Positions 26,866 through 36,160 of a DNA stretch of 64,000 nucleotides are shown piece by piece. The DNA comes from [Eubacterium] infirmum (GTDB lineage: Bacteria > Bacillota > Clostridia > Peptostreptococcales > Anaerovoracaceae), in contig UGGN01000002.1 of NCBI GenBank assembly GCA_900450455.1, positions 186,001 through 250,000 on the forward strand. Reading direction: 5' to 3'. Every line of letters begins with the position of its first letter. Position 1 is the first letter of the stretch. Below the pieces are notes generated by a model. The model was not told the DNA's origin and ran no database searches. It worked only from the letters and a program-made list of their open reading frames with translations. The position numbers and the translations under genes were made by a program.

Positions 26866-27522
26866 ATGTCCAAAGCAAAGGAAAAAGCAAAGGCAAGACA
26901 GATGAGAATCCTTGATTTTATGCGCAAGGAATTCGATGAGAAGGGATATGCACCTACGGTTAGAGAGATAGGAGCAGCCTTAGATATTAAGTCTACATCA
27001 ACAGTGCATAATGATTTGGAGAGTCTTGCACAGCAGGGTTATGTTAAGAAAGATCCGGCTAAGCCCAGAACTCTCGTAATAGTAGGAAGAGAAACGCATA
27101 AGGCTATCAAGGAACCGGAACTTGAGCCGGTTAACGAAGAAATAATAAACGTACCGGTTGTTGGAACAATAGCAGCAGGTACACCTATAACTGCTGAACA
27201 GCATGTAGATGACTGCTTCCCGGTTCCCGCCAGATACGTATCCGGTAATAATTTCATGCTCAAGGTTAAGGGAGAGAGTATGATTAATGCCGGTATTTTC
27301 GATGGAGATCTCATATTAGTAGAGCAGAGGCAGACGGCTCGCAATGGTGAGATTGTTGTTGCTATGGTAGATGGTTTCGAAAGTGAAGCTACAGTAAAGA
27401 CCTTCTATAAGGAGAAGGACCACATCAGACTCCAACCGGAGAACGACGATATGAGCCCGATAATTGTTAGAGATGTTAAGATTCTAGGCAAGGTTAAGGG
27501 TGTTTTCCGCTATTACAGCTAA
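26866..27522 (+). CDS. lexA: LexA repressor
   Basis: A 218-residue protein with an N-terminal winged helix (about 10-70; APTVREIGAALDIKS is the recognition region) and a C-terminal S24 autoprotease. The self-cleavage bond A104-G105 lies in GTIAAGTP. The catalytic pair is S138 (KGESMINAG) and K178 (EATVKTFY). LexA represses DNA-repair genes and cleaves itself when RecA is activated. A divergent D-Ala carboxypeptidase-like gene shares the upstream region. SD AAAAGGAG precedes the ATG. All features are canonical. Confidence 0.95.
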   Translation: MSKAKEKAKARQMRILDFMRKEFDEKGYAPTVREIGAALDIKSTSTVHNDLESLAQQGYVKKDPAKPRTLVIVGRETHKAIKEPELEPVNEEIINVPVVGTIAAGTPITAEQHVDDCFPVPARYVSGNNFMLKVKGESMINAGIFDGDLILVEQRQTARNGEIVVAMVDGFESEATVKTFYKEKDHIRLQPENDDMSPIIVRDVKILGKVKGVFRYYS

Positions 27523-27545
27523 TAAGCTGATGTGAAATAAATAGC

Positions 27546-27574
27546 TTGCAATATATCAAATATCGTGATAACAT
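27546..27574 (+). promoter_or_regulatory. Promoter of rpsO
   Basis: TTGCAA (27546-27551), a 17-base spacer and TAACAT (27569-27574). A leader of about 78 bases before rpsO could hold the S15 autoregulatory site; I could not resolve its structure. Confidence 0.5.
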
Positions 27575-27658
27575 TGTTAAGTAATTTACTTTTGTTTGGT
27601 TTTGCGACACTCCAACGCATTCTCGACAAAAGCGTATTTAATAAAAAGGAGAAAAGAC

Positions 27659-27925
27659 ATGATAACTAAGGATCAGAAAGCTGCAATCATCAGCGAATAT
27701 GCAACTAAAGAAGGAGATACAGGTTCTCCGGAAGTTCAGGTAGCTGTTTTAACAGCAAGAATTAACGATTTGAACGAGCACCTTAAGGTTCATAAGAAGG
27801 ATCACCACTCAAGACGCGGACTACTTAAGATGGTCGGTCAGAGAAGAAACCTTCTTAACTACCTCAAGAACGTAGATATAGAAAGATATAGAAATCTTAT
27901 TGCTCGTCTAGGCTTGAGAAAGTAG
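27659..27925 (+). CDS. rpsO: 30S ribosomal protein S15
   Basis: Start ATG 27659 (SD AAAAAGGAG) gives 88 residues, the normal S15 length; the open frame extending to 27596 has no conserved content. S15 signatures are clear: [29 protein letters not shown] and the C-terminal [13 protein letters not shown]15 binds the central domain of 16S rRNA early in 30S assembly. As in many bacteria it is followed by pnp, here after a terminator. Confidence 0.97.
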   Translation: MITKDQKAAIISEYATKEGDTGSPEVQVAVLTARINDLNEHLKVHKKDHHSRRGLLKMVGQRRNLLNYLKNVDIERYRNLIARLGLRK

Positions 27926-27941
27926 TTATACTAAGTATGTT

Positions 27942-27968
27942 AGCGAGGTCAGAGACCTCGCTTTTTTT
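27942..27968 (+). terminator. Rho-independent terminator of rpsO
   Basis: The perfect 9-bp stem AGCGAGGTC/GACCTCGCT with a 3-base loop is followed by seven T. Confidence 0.92.
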
Positions 27969-28047
27969 AGGCAAATCAGATTAAAAGGACTGGTATGCCG
28001 GAAGTTATTGCCTTGGAATAGGATAAACAGGAAGGAGTTGTTTATTG

Positions 28048-30150
28048 ATGGCAAGATTTACAGATTATAGAACATTTAAGACCGCAGTTGGAGGAAGACT
28101 TTTAGAGTTTGAGCTCGGAAAGATTTGTGAACAGGCGAACGGACAGGTTATGGTTAAGTACGGAGAGTCCGTTGTCAGTGTTACAGTCTGCGCTTCTAAG
28201 GAGGCTAGAGAGGATATCGACTTTTTACCTCTTTCATGCGACTACGAAGAGAAGATGTATGCTTCAGGTAAAATTCCCGGAGGCTTTATAAGAAGAGAGG
28301 GAAGACCTAGCGAGAAGGCAATCCTAAGTTCAAGACTTATGGATAGACCTCTTCGTCCACTTTTCCCTAAGGGATACCACAACGACGTAGTAGTTGTTGC
28401 AACGGTAATGTCAGTTGATCTTGACTGCGAGACTGATATCATGGCTATGGTAGGGGCATCGGTTGCTATTGCAACATCTGACATTCCATGGGAAGGACCA
28501 ATCGCTGCAGTAAGAGTTGGAAGAGTTGACGGAAGATTTATCATCAATCCTACACTTGAGCAGAGAGAACAGTCAGACATCAACTTAACAGTTGCAGGAA
28601 CTAAGGAAGCTATCATGATGGTTGAGGCCGGAGCTGATGAGGTACCTGAGGATGTAATGCTCGATGCAATCTTTTTCGGTCATGATGAGATTAAGAAGCT
28701 CGTCGAATTCATCGATGAGATTGTATCAGAAGTAGGAAAGCCTAAGAAGGAGCTTGTAATTAATCAAGTTCCAGAGGATATTGATACTGCAGTAAGAGAT
28801 TATGCAACAGGTAGAATGCAGGAAGCTATCCATACATTTGATAAGCTTGAGCGTCTAGATAATATGGATGCCGTAGAAGTAGAGACAAAGGAACACTTTG
28901 CTGAGATCTATCCTGATAACGAGAAGGATATCGCAGCTGTTCTATACAACATAACCAAGGAATCCGTAAGAAATATGATTCTTGACGAAGGCATAAGACC
29001 TGACAATCGCAAGACTACGGAGATTAGACCTGTATGGTGTGAGACCGGACTTCTTCCAAGGGTACATGGAAGCGGACTTTTCACAAGAGGTCAAACACAG
29101 GTAATGTCAACATGTACACTTGCGCCTGCCAGCGAAGCTCAGATGATTGACGGTATCACGGAGCAGACAGAGAAGAGATATATGCATCACTATAACTTCC
29201 CGGGATACTGCACAGGTGAGGCTAGATCACCAAGAAGTCCGGGAAGAAGAGAGATAGGGCACGGAGCACTTGCTGAAAGAGCACTTCTTCCGGTAATTCC
29301 ACCGGTTGAGGAATTTCCATACGCACTGAGAGTCGTTTCTGATGTACTTTCATCAAATGGATCAAGCTCAATGGGTTCAACCTGTGGGTCAACTCTAGCT
29401 CTTATGGATGCCGGTGTTCCAATTAAGAGACCTGTTTCGGGTATCGCTATGGGACTTATATCAAGAACAGAAGATGATGGAAGCCAGAAAATTGCTATCC
29501 TAAGTGATATTCAGGGGATGGAGGACTTCCTCGGAGATATGGACTTCAAGGTGACAGGTACAGAGGTTGGAGTAACCGCTATTCAGATGGATATCAAGAT
29601 TCACGGACTTTCAAGAGATATTTTATCAAAGGCTCTGGCACAGGCCAAGGAAGGAAGAGCTCATATCCTGGATGTGATGCTCGAGGAGATTCCTGAGCCA
29701 CGCAAGGAGATGTCCAAGTATGCTCCAAGAAGCATCACTATGATGATAGACCCTGACAAGATTAGAATAGTCATCGGACCCGGCGGAAAGACAATCAACA
29801 AAATCATCGAAGAGACCGGTGTTAAGATTGATATAGCTGAGGATGCATCAGGACTGATAAGCATCTACAGCTCGGATATGGCCGGAGCAGAGGCTGCTAA
29901 GCACGAGATTGAGCTTCTAACTAAGGATGCTGAGGTTGGAGAGACATACGAGGGTAAGGTAACGAAGATTATGACCTTTGGTGCATTCATCGAGATTCTT
30001 CCGGGCAAGGAAGGACTTCTTCACATCTCAAAGATGGCAGACCACCGCGTAGAGAAGGTTGAAGATGTTATGAATGTTGGAGATGAAGTAAAGGTAAGAG
30101 TTTACGAAATTGACAAGCAGAACCGCATCAACCTCGAGAGAGCAAAATAA
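28048..30150 (+). CDS. pnp: Polyribonucleotide nucleotidyltransferase (PNPase)
   Basis: 700 residues in the standard order: RNase PH core 1 (1 to about 215, with RREGRPSEKAILSSRLMDRP), alpha-helical linker, RNase PH core 2 (about 310-540, with GEARSPRSPGRREIGHGAL), KH domain (about 555-615, VIGPGGKTINKI) and S1 domain (about 620-690, GKVTKIMTFGAFIEI). It degrades RNA 3' to 5' using phosphate. A TTG at 28045 lies 7 bases from AAGGAG and the ATG at 28048 lies 10; ATG is chosen but either may be used. The protein ends right after the S1 domain, without the long tail seen in some relatives. Confidence 0.96.
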   Translation: MARFTDYRTFKTAVGGRLLEFELGKICEQANGQVMVKYGESVVSVTVCASKEAREDIDFLPLSCDYEEKMYASGKIPGGFIRREGRPSEKAILSSRLMDRPLRPLFPKGYHNDVVVVATVMSVDLDCETDIMAMVGASVAIATSDIPWEGPIAAVRVGRVDGRFIINPTLEQREQSDINLTVAGTKEAIMMVEAGADEVPEDVMLDAIFFGHDEIKKLVEFIDEIVSEVGKPKKELVINQVPEDIDTAVRDYATGRMQEAIHTFDKLERLDNMDAVEVETKEHFAEIYPDNEKDIAAVLYNITKESVRNMILDEGIRPDNRKTTEIRPVWCETGLLPRVHGSGLFTRGQTQVMSTCTLAPASEAQMIDGITEQTEKRYMHHYNFPGYCTGEARSPRSPGRREIGHGALAERALLPVIPPVEEFPYALRVVSDVLSSNGSSSMGSTCGSTLALMDAGVPIKRPVSGIAMGLISRTEDDGSQKIAILSDIQGMEDFLGDMDFKVTGTEVGVTAIQMDIKIHGLSRDILSKALAQAKEGRAHILDVMLEEIPEPRKEMSKYAPRSITMMIDPDKIRIVIGPGGKTINKIIEETGVKIDIAEDASGLISIYSSDMAGAEAAKHEIELLTKDAEVGETYEGKVTKIMTFGAFIEILPGKEGLLHISKMADHRVEKVEDVMNVGDEVKVRVYEIDKQNRINLERAK

Positions 30151-30164
30151 ATAAGGAACTTAAG

Positions 30165-30186
30165 CCCTGTGTCTCACAGGGTTTTT
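30165..30186 (+). terminator. Rho-independent terminator of pnp
   Basis: CCCTGTG and CACAGGG form a perfect 7-bp stem with loop TCT, followed by TTTTT. Confidence 0.85.
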
Positions 30187-30257
30187 GCTTACTTATTGTA
30201 CTTATAAATGGTATACAAATAATCTTATAATATATTAGGATTTTTTACAAAAATAAC

Positions 30258-30286
30258 TTGAATTCTTATCTGCGAGATGTTAATAT
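30258..30286 (+). promoter_or_regulatory. Promoter of the ileS T-box transcript
   Basis: TTGAAT (30258-30263), a 17-base spacer and TAATAT (30281-30286) predict a start near 30293, immediately before the T-box leader. Confidence 0.65.
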
Positions 30287-30293
30287 AGCATAT

Positions 30294-30537
30294 AGTCGAG
30301 TTTGAGCTCGGCCAAAGCTTAATATTTAGGCGATGAAGGAGACAAAGTAGGTTTAGACTAATAACCTTACAGAGAGTAGATCGGATGCTGAGAGATCTGC
30401 GGTGAACCTAAATTCGAATATCACTCCGGAGCCTGACACTTTAATGAGAGGCACCTTGTCAGAGGTAAGCAACTAGGGTGGTACCGCGGTTTGATAATCG
30501 TCCCTATGCAGTTTTTCTGTATAGGGATTATTTTTTT
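30294..30537 (+). promoter_or_regulatory. T-box riboswitch, isoleucine type
   Basis: A classic T-box leader occupies most of the 400-base gap after pnp. Stem I starts near 30332 (GATGAAGGAGAC). The specifier codon ATC (Ile) is at 30420-30422, in a GAATATCAC context. The T-box sequence AGGGTGGTACCGCGG is at 30475-30489. A terminator stem (30501-30511 with 30516-30526) is followed by a T-run to 30537. Uncharged tRNA-Ile would pair with the specifier and T-box bulge and prevent termination, turning on ileS. Confidence 0.95.
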
Positions 30538-30550
30538 GAAGGAGAAAAGT

Positions 30551-33500
30551 ATGTTTGAGAGATTATCCGAACTGCCTGTAGCTGAGGTTCAGCAGAAACA
30601 GGTAGAGAAGTGGAAGAGAGAGGATTTACTTAAGAAATGCGTAACAGAACGTGAGGGGAAACCGGAGTATGTATTTTACGAGGGACCTCCAACGGCTAAT
30701 GGAATGCCGGGAATACATCATGTAATGGCAAGAACACTTAAGGATTCAGTATGTAGATACTGGACGATGAAGGGTTACCAGGTAAATCGTAAGGCCGGTT
30801 GGGATACGCACGGACTTCCTGTTGAAATCGAAGTCGAGAAGCAACTTAATATGAACGGTAAGCAGGATATAGAGAAGTACGGAATCAAGGAGTTTAATGA
30901 AAAGTGCCGTGAGTCTGTTTTTACTTACACAGATAAGTGGAGAGAGATGACAGAGAGAATGGCATATTTGGTTGACCTTGATGACCCATATATCACACTC
31001 AAAAATGACTATATCGAGAGCGGATGGTGGATCCTAAAGAAGTTCTTTGATAAGGGACTTATCTATGAAGGACACAAGATTCTTCCTTACTGCCCAAGAT
31101 GTGGAACAGGGCTTGCTTCACACGAGGTGGCTCAGGGATATAAGGAAGTAAAGGTAAACACGCTAATCGTCAAGTTCAAGAAGAAGGGCACTGATAACGA
31201 GTACTTCCTGGCATGGACGACAACCGCATGGACCCTTGCAGCAAATACAATGCTGACAGTAGGCCCTGACTTTGATTATGTCAAAGTTAAGATGATAAGC
31301 GGAAAAGAAGAAGGAAATTACTTCTATCTGGTAGAGGCGCTTGCAGACAGAGTTTTAGGCGAGGGTAACTATGAGGTAGTAGAGCGCATGAAGGGCAAGG
31401 ACCTTGAGTACATGGAGTACGAACAGCTCATGCCTTTCTGCAAGCTTAAGGAAGGTGACAAGGCTTTCTTTGTTACATGCATGGACTATGTATCTATCGA
31501 AGATGGTACAGGTATAGTGCATACAGCTCCTGCATTTGGTGAAGATGACTATCAGTGTGGCAAGAAGTATAATGCTGCGTTCCTTCAACCGGTTGATGAG
31601 CAGGGTTGCTATACAGAGACTCCATGGAAGGGTCACTTCATAATGGAGGACGGACTTGATGTAGAAATAATCAAGTATCTGGACGATAAAGTATTTGCTA
31701 AGCAGAAGATAGAGCATAACTATCCACACTGCTGGAGATGTGGAACACCTCTAGTTTACTATGCTAGACAGAGCTGGTATATCAAGATGAGCGAGCTTAA
31801 GGATCAGCTCGTTGCGAATAACAATACAGTAAATTGGTATCCTCCTTTCGTAGGGGAGAAAAGATTCGGTAACTGGCTTGCCGATGTTAAGGACTGGGCA
31901 ATATCAAGATCCAGATACTGGGGAACTCCAATTCCAATCTGGAAGTGTGAATGTGGTCATCTGGAATGCGTAGGAAGCCGCGAAGAGCTTGTTGAGAAGG
32001 CTGTTGAGAATATAGATGAGAACATAGAGCTCCATCGTCCGTATGTTGACGACGTGCACCTAAAATGCCCACACTGTGGCAAAGAAATGAAAAGAATCGT
32101 AGAGGTTATGGACTGCTGGTTCGACTCAGGAGCAATGCCATTTGCACAGTGGCACTATCCGTTCGAGAACAAGGAGCAATTTGAGGAGAAGCTCTTTCCG
32201 GCTGACTTCATCTGTGAAGGCATAGACCAGACAAGAGGTTGGTTCTATTCTCTGATGGCTATCTCCACATTTATCATGGGTAAGGCACCATATAAGAATG
32301 TACTTGTTAACGACCTCATCCTTGATAAAAATGGCAAGAAGATGAGCAAATCAAAGGGGAACACAGTTTCACCGTTTGAGCTCTTTGATAAGTATGGAGC
32401 AGATGCTACAAGATGGTATCTGCTTTCGGTATCGCCGGCTTGGACTCCAACAAAGTTTGACGAAGATGGGCTTAAGGACGTTGTAAGCAAGTTCTTTGGA
32501 ACACTTAAGAATGTATATAACTTCTTTGTGCTATATTCAAATCAGGACGGACTTGATGTTGGAAAACTGGAGATTACATATGATAAGAGACCGGAGCTTG
32601 ATAGATGGATACTCTCAAGATATAACAAGCTTGTAAAAGAAGTTAGAGAGCACATGGATAACTATGATCATATGAAGACTGTTAGGGCGCTTACCGACTT
32701 TGTCAGCGAAGACTTCTCAAACTGGTACATAAGACGTGCTAGAAGAAGATTCTACGGAAGTGAGATGACAGAGGATAAGATGAGCGTATATGCAACGAGC
32801 TTCGAGGTATTGGTAGGCGTATCACTTTTGATTGCTCCGTTTGCACCGTTCATTTCAGACGAAATATATACAAAGCTAACAGGCGCGGAAACTGTTCATA
32901 CAGCATATCTTCCTGAGTGCAATGAAGCCCTCATAGATAACAAGGTTGAGGAGCGCATGGAACTTGTAAGAAGCTTTGTAACTCTTGGTCGTGGTGCTCG
33001 TGAGAAGGAGAGAATCAAGGTTAGACAGCCACTCGGTGAGATACTTGTGGATGGAAAGTATAAGCCACTTGTTGCTGATCTTACAGACTTAATAATGGAA
33101 GAGCTTAACGTTAAGAGTGTTGTGTTTGCTGATGAGTTAGGTGAGTACATGAACCTATCTCTAAAGCCAAACTTCAAGCTAGCCGGACCGGTTCTGGGAA
33201 AAAATATCAAGCAGTTTGGAGCTGAGCTGGCAAAGCTTGATGCTGCGTCATTCGTGGCTGAGCTTGATGCAAAGGGCGAAGCTCAGATGACTGTAGCCGG
33301 AGAAACTGTAAATGTTCCTAAGGACTTTGTTGATGTAAGAATAAGCGCAAAGGACGGATTTGCAGTAGCTATGGAGAACAACATATTTACAATCCTTGAT
33401 ACGGTTCTTACACCGGAGCTCGTTAAGGAAGGACTGGCAAGAGAAGTTGTATCAAAGGTACAGCAATTGCGTAAGCAGAATGACTTTGAAATGATGGATA

Positions 33501-33667
33501 GAATTGATATTGTTCTCGATGCTGACGAAGATGTTTGCGAGGCTGTTAAGGAGTTCGCTGATTACATCAAGGATGAAACTCTGGCAGATACAGTTGAATT
33601 TGCGAAGGCAGAGGAATGCTTTGACATCAACGGTCACAAGACAGGAATCTGCGTAGTGAGGAAATAG
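30551..33667 (+). CDS. ileS: Isoleucyl-tRNA synthetase, eukaryote-like (IleS2) type
   Basis: Start ATG 30551 (SD AAGGAG) follows the T-box terminator; the longer open frame runs through the terminator. The 1038-residue enzyme charges tRNA-Ile. Class I motifs are GMPGIHHV (HIGH position, His at 56-57) and KMSKSKGN near 596. Cys-pair motifs CPRCGTG and CWRCGTP, an editing domain between the Rossmann halves and an anticodon-binding C-terminal region are present. The form of the HIGH region (ANGMPGIHHVMARTLKD), the length and WDTHGLPVEIEVEK are those of the eukaryote-like IleS2 class, often naturally resistant to mupirocin. Confidence 0.95.
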   Translation: MFERLSELPVAEVQQKQVEKWKREDLLKKCVTEREGKPEYVFYEGPPTANGMPGIHHVMARTLKDSVCRYWTMKGYQVNRKAGWDTHGLPVEIEVEKQLNMNGKQDIEKYGIKEFNEKCRESVFTYTDKWREMTERMAYLVDLDDPYITLKNDYIESGWWILKKFFDKGLIYEGHKILPYCPRCGTGLASHEVAQGYKEVKVNTLIVKFKKKGTDNEYFLAWTTTAWTLAANTMLTVGPDFDYVKVKMISGKEEGNYFYLVEALADRVLGEGNYEVVERMKGKDLEYMEYEQLMPFCKLKEGDKAFFVTCMDYVSIEDGTGIVHTAPAFGEDDYQCGKKYNAAFLQPVDEQGCYTETPWKGHFIMEDGLDVEIIKYLDDKVFAKQKIEHNYPHCWRCGTPLVYYARQSWYIKMSELKDQLVANNNTVNWYPPFVGEKRFGNWLADVKDWAISRSRYWGTPIPIWKCECGHLECVGSREELVEKAVENIDENIELHRPYVDDVHLKCPHCGKEMKRIVEVMDCWFDSGAMPFAQWHYPFENKEQFEEKLFPADFICEGIDQTRGWFYSLMAISTFIMGKAPYKNVLVNDLILDKNGKKMSKSKGNTVSPFELFDKYGADATRWYLLSVSPAWTPTKFDEDGLKDVVSKFFGTLKNVYNFFVLYSNQDGLDVGKLEITYDKRPELDRWILSRYNKLVKEVREHMDNYDHMKTVRALTDFVSEDFSNWYIRRARRRFYGSEMTEDKMSVYATSFEVLVGVSLLIAPFAPFISDEIYTKLTGAETVHTAYLPECNEALIDNKVEERMELVRSFVTLGRGAREKERIKVRQPLGEILVDGKYKPLVADLTDLIMEELNVKSVVFADELGEYMNLSLKPNFKLAGPVLGKNIKQFGAELAKLDAASFVAELDAKGEAQMTVAGETVNVPKDFVDVRISAKDGFAVAMENNIFTILDTVLTPELVKEGLAREVVSKVQQLRKQNDFEMMDRIDIVLDADEDVCEAVKEFADYIKDETLADTVEFAKAEECFDINGHKTGICVVRK

Positions 33668-33668
33668 G

Positions 33669-34697
33669 ATGTCTGAACTAGTTGATTTGAGGAGTATGAC
33701 CTTAGATGAGCTTAAGGACTTCACCAGTAGTTTGGGCGAGCCTGCTTTTAGAGGCACTCAGATATTTGACTGGATATATAAGGGTAAGAAAAGCTTTCGG
33801 GAGATGAGTAATCTTCCGGAAGCTTTACGCTACGAGCTCGAAGATAAGGCATACCTAGAAAAACTTAATATACGAACTGTCCAAAAATCAAAGCTTGACG
33901 GCACGAGAAAGTACTTGCTTGAGCTTTCAGATGGAAATACAATAGAGTGCGTATTCATGAAGTACAAGTTTGGAAACTCAATCTGTGTTTCATCGCAGGC
34001 AGGTTGCCGGATGGGTTGCAGATTTTGTGCGTCTACAATTAAGGGACTGGCAAGAAATTTAAGTGCCGGGGAGATGATTTCACAGATTATGGCAGTGGAA
34101 GAGGATACCGGTGAAAAAATCGGTCACATCGTCGTCATGGGCAGCGGAGAACCATTTGATAATTACGAGAACCTATCAAAATTTCTCAAGATAGTGAACG
34201 AGCCAAAGGGTCTTGGCATCGGTATGAGAAACATAACTGTTTCAACTTGCGGAATAGTGCCTATGATTATCAGATTTGCAGAAGACTTTGATCAAGTTAA
34301 TCTTGCAATTTCACTTCACGCATCCAGTGATGAGGATAGAAGCGCTATCATGCCGGTAAACAACCGCTATAACATAGCAGCGGTACTTGCAGCTTGCGAT
34401 GAATACACCGAAAAGACAAAGCGAAGAATAAGCTATGAGTACACACTTGTGAGTGGGGTTAATGACAGCGTGCAGAGTGCTCGGAAACTGGTCGGACTTC
34501 TCAAGGGAAAGCTTTGCCATGTCAATCTGATTCCTCTTAACGAGGTCAAGGATAACGGATTTGTTACAGTTAGAAGGAGCAAGGCTATTGAGTTTCAAAA
34601 GGTTTTAGAAAATGCCGGAATTACTACAACTATAAGACGAGAGCTCGGTGATGATATAGATGCCGCTTGCGGACAGTTGAGACTTAATAATGAGTGA
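33669..34697 (+). CDS. rlmN: 23S rRNA (adenine2503-C2)-methyltransferase
   Basis: A 342-residue radical-SAM enzyme starting one base after the ileS stop. The 4Fe-4S motif CRMGCRFC is near residue 117. SAM-binding blocks follow (MGSGEPFDNYENL, ITVSTCGIVPMI), and the conserved cysteines used for methyl transfer sit near the C-terminus (AACGQLRL). RlmN methylates A2503 of 23S rRNA and A37 of some tRNAs. It is co-transcribed with ileS and overlaps the following gene by 8 bases. Confidence 0.95.
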   Translation: MSELVDLRSMTLDELKDFTSSLGEPAFRGTQIFDWIYKGKKSFREMSNLPEALRYELEDKAYLEKLNIRTVQKSKLDGTRKYLLELSDGNTIECVFMKYKFGNSICVSSQAGCRMGCRFCASTIKGLARNLSAGEMISQIMAVEEDTGEKIGHIVVMGSGEPFDNYENLSKFLKIVNEPKGLGIGMRNITVSTCGIVPMIIRFAEDFDQVNLAISLHASSDEDRSAIMPVNNRYNIAAVLAACDEYTEKTKRRISYEYTLVSGVNDSVQSARKLVGLLKGKLCHVNLIPLNEVKDNGFVTVRRSKAIEFQKVLENAGITTTIRRELGDDIDAACGQLRLNNE

Positions 34698-35421
34698 TAT
34701 AAGAGAAGGTTTAGAAAAAGCATATAATGAATTAGCTATTAAGGACTTCCCGGACGTAGAGAGAATTAAATTCATCGCGGCTCTAGGAGCAAGCGATGAG
34801 ATTGATTACCACTACAAGCTGATTTGTGATTCATGGAAGTCAGGAAGAAGGCTTTATCTAGAAAATAGCTTTGATAGGCACGATGTGGAGGGGCTGGATT
34901 TTTTATTTCAGAAGATTGCTGAAGCTGAGAGTGAAGAAATTAGGGTTCTTACAGCATATATGATAGCCGAGATTTTATCAAAATCGAGGCATAGGAATTT
35001 CTATGAAAGCTTTTGTGAAAGACTTGTTCCTATTATCGTATCCAGTGTGCAGACAGATAATGAAATTTTAAGAAGGAAGCTAATCATAGCCCTTGGCTGG
35101 GTCGGTACATCAAATGAAATAGGCTTTCTGACTAGACAGATGCTCAGCGATGATGATGCGCTTTGCAGAGCTTGGTCTGCTTCAAGTCTCATGCAAATGT
35201 CATTTCATGGGATGCCCAAGGAAGAAATTTGCGATACATCAAAGGCAGCATTCACAAAGGCGTTAACAGATGAAAAGGACATTTATGCTTGCGGTCTTAT
35301 GTTGGAATCGGTACAGACTTTATATGGAAAAAGGTGGCTCAGCTCATCTGCAGTAGAGGATGTGGACGAGGATAAGGTTGAAAAGGCTAGAAAGTCCGCC
35401 TTAAGGTTTTTGAAAAAGTAA
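34690..35421 (+). CDS. Helical, HEAT-repeat-like protein of unknown function
   Basis: This 243-residue soluble protein overlaps the end of rlmN by 8 bases, so it is translationally coupled. It is rich in alternating helices, with HEAT-like units such as EEIRVLTAYMIAEILSK, RRKLIIALGWVGTSNEIG and CRAWSASSLMQMSF. These suggest a small alpha-solenoid for protein binding. There are no catalytic motifs, membrane segments or cysteine clusters. The coupling to rlmN hints at a role near translation, but that is only context. I do not recognise a named family. Confidence 0.6.
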   Translation: MSDIREGLEKAYNELAIKDFPDVERIKFIAALGASDEIDYHYKLICDSWKSGRRLYLENSFDRHDVEGLDFLFQKIAEAESEEIRVLTAYMIAEILSKSRHRNFYESFCERLVPIIVSSVQTDNEILRRKLIIALGWVGTSNEIGFLTRQMLSDDDALCRAWSASSLMQMSFHGMPKEEICDTSKAAFTKALTDEKDIYACGLMLESVQTLYGKRWLSSSAVEDVDEDKVEKARKSALRFLKK

Positions 35422-35532
35422 TGAAAGCTAATATCTAAATGTATTCAGGGGCAGCATAGGAAAGTATAATGGCTCACTTTGATTACATGAAATATATTAT
35501 TAAATTAACAAAATTGTTTTACAAAATTGTCA

Positions 35533-35561
35533 TTGAATACTAATGATACATAGTGTATAAT
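35533..35561 (+). promoter_or_regulatory. Promoter of the small P-loop gene
   Basis: TTGAAT (35533-35538), a 17-base spacer and a consensus TATAAT (35556-35561), 32 bases before the ATG. Confidence 0.65.
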
Positions 35562-35592
35562 AGCGATAACAAAATGTTAGGAGGACTGCATT

Positions 35593-36015
35593 ATGGTTAA
35601 ACTATTGATTGGTCACAAGGGAACAGGAAAGACCAAAATGATGATTGGGCTTGCAAATACTGAAGCTGAAAAGAGTGATGGCAACATCATTTTTATCAAC
35701 AAGAATGCCCGTCTGATGTATGATCTTAAGTATAAGATTAGAGTCGTTTGCATGGAGGATTATGAGCATGTAACAAATAGCGACGAATACATCGGATTTT
35801 TATATGGAATCATAAGTTCTGATCATGATATTAAGACTATTTACATAGACAGCATACTCAAGCATGCTGACTTCTCACTCGGCGATTTACCTGAGTTCTT
35901 AACAAGACTGAAGAACATCTCTAAGGATTACGGAATGGACTTCGTTGTAAGTTTAAGCGCAGAGAAAGAAGAGATGATTGGTGTAAATTTCGCAGATTAC
36001 GAGGTTTTGAACTAG
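35593..36015 (+). CDS. Small P-loop ATPase-like protein of unknown function
   Basis: 140 residues. A Walker A motif GHKGTGKTKMM sits at the very N-terminus (7-17), and a strand ending in an acidic residue (IKTIYIDSIL, about 80) could act as Walker B. The rest alternates strands and helices like a minimal RecA-like core. It has its own strong promoter, an SD (TTAGGAGG) and a terminator, so it is a free-standing gene. Short proteins of this kind in Clostridia are sometimes labelled PilT-like, but nothing here links it to pili. The function is unknown. Confidence 0.65.
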   Translation: MVKLLIGHKGTGKTKMMIGLANTEAEKSDGNIIFINKNARLMYDLKYKIRVVCMEDYEHVTNSDEYIGFLYGIISSDHDIKTIYIDSILKHADFSLGDLPEFLTRLKNISKDYGMDFVVSLSAEKEEMIGVNFADYEVLN

Positions 36016-36041
36016 TATATCAAAAGTTTAGCAGAAATTAA

Positions 36042-36072
36042 AAGGGGAGGTTTCACCTCCTCTTAGTTTTTT
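36042..36072. terminator. Terminator between converging genes
   Basis: AAGGGGAGG and CCTCCTCTT form a 9-bp stem with loop TTTCA, then six T on the plus strand. The minus-strand hydrolase gene ends 89 bases away. Confidence 0.85.
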
Positions 36073-36160
36073 GTAATATTGCATATTTTTTTCTAAATCT
36101 TCATTTGCATGAATGCATTTAACAAACTTAATGCTGATGACTAAATAAAGCCGAATTAGG

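Noticed and set aside
30491..30550. Longer N-terminus for IleS
   Set aside because: The extra codons run through the T-box terminator; the SD and family start point to ATG 30551.
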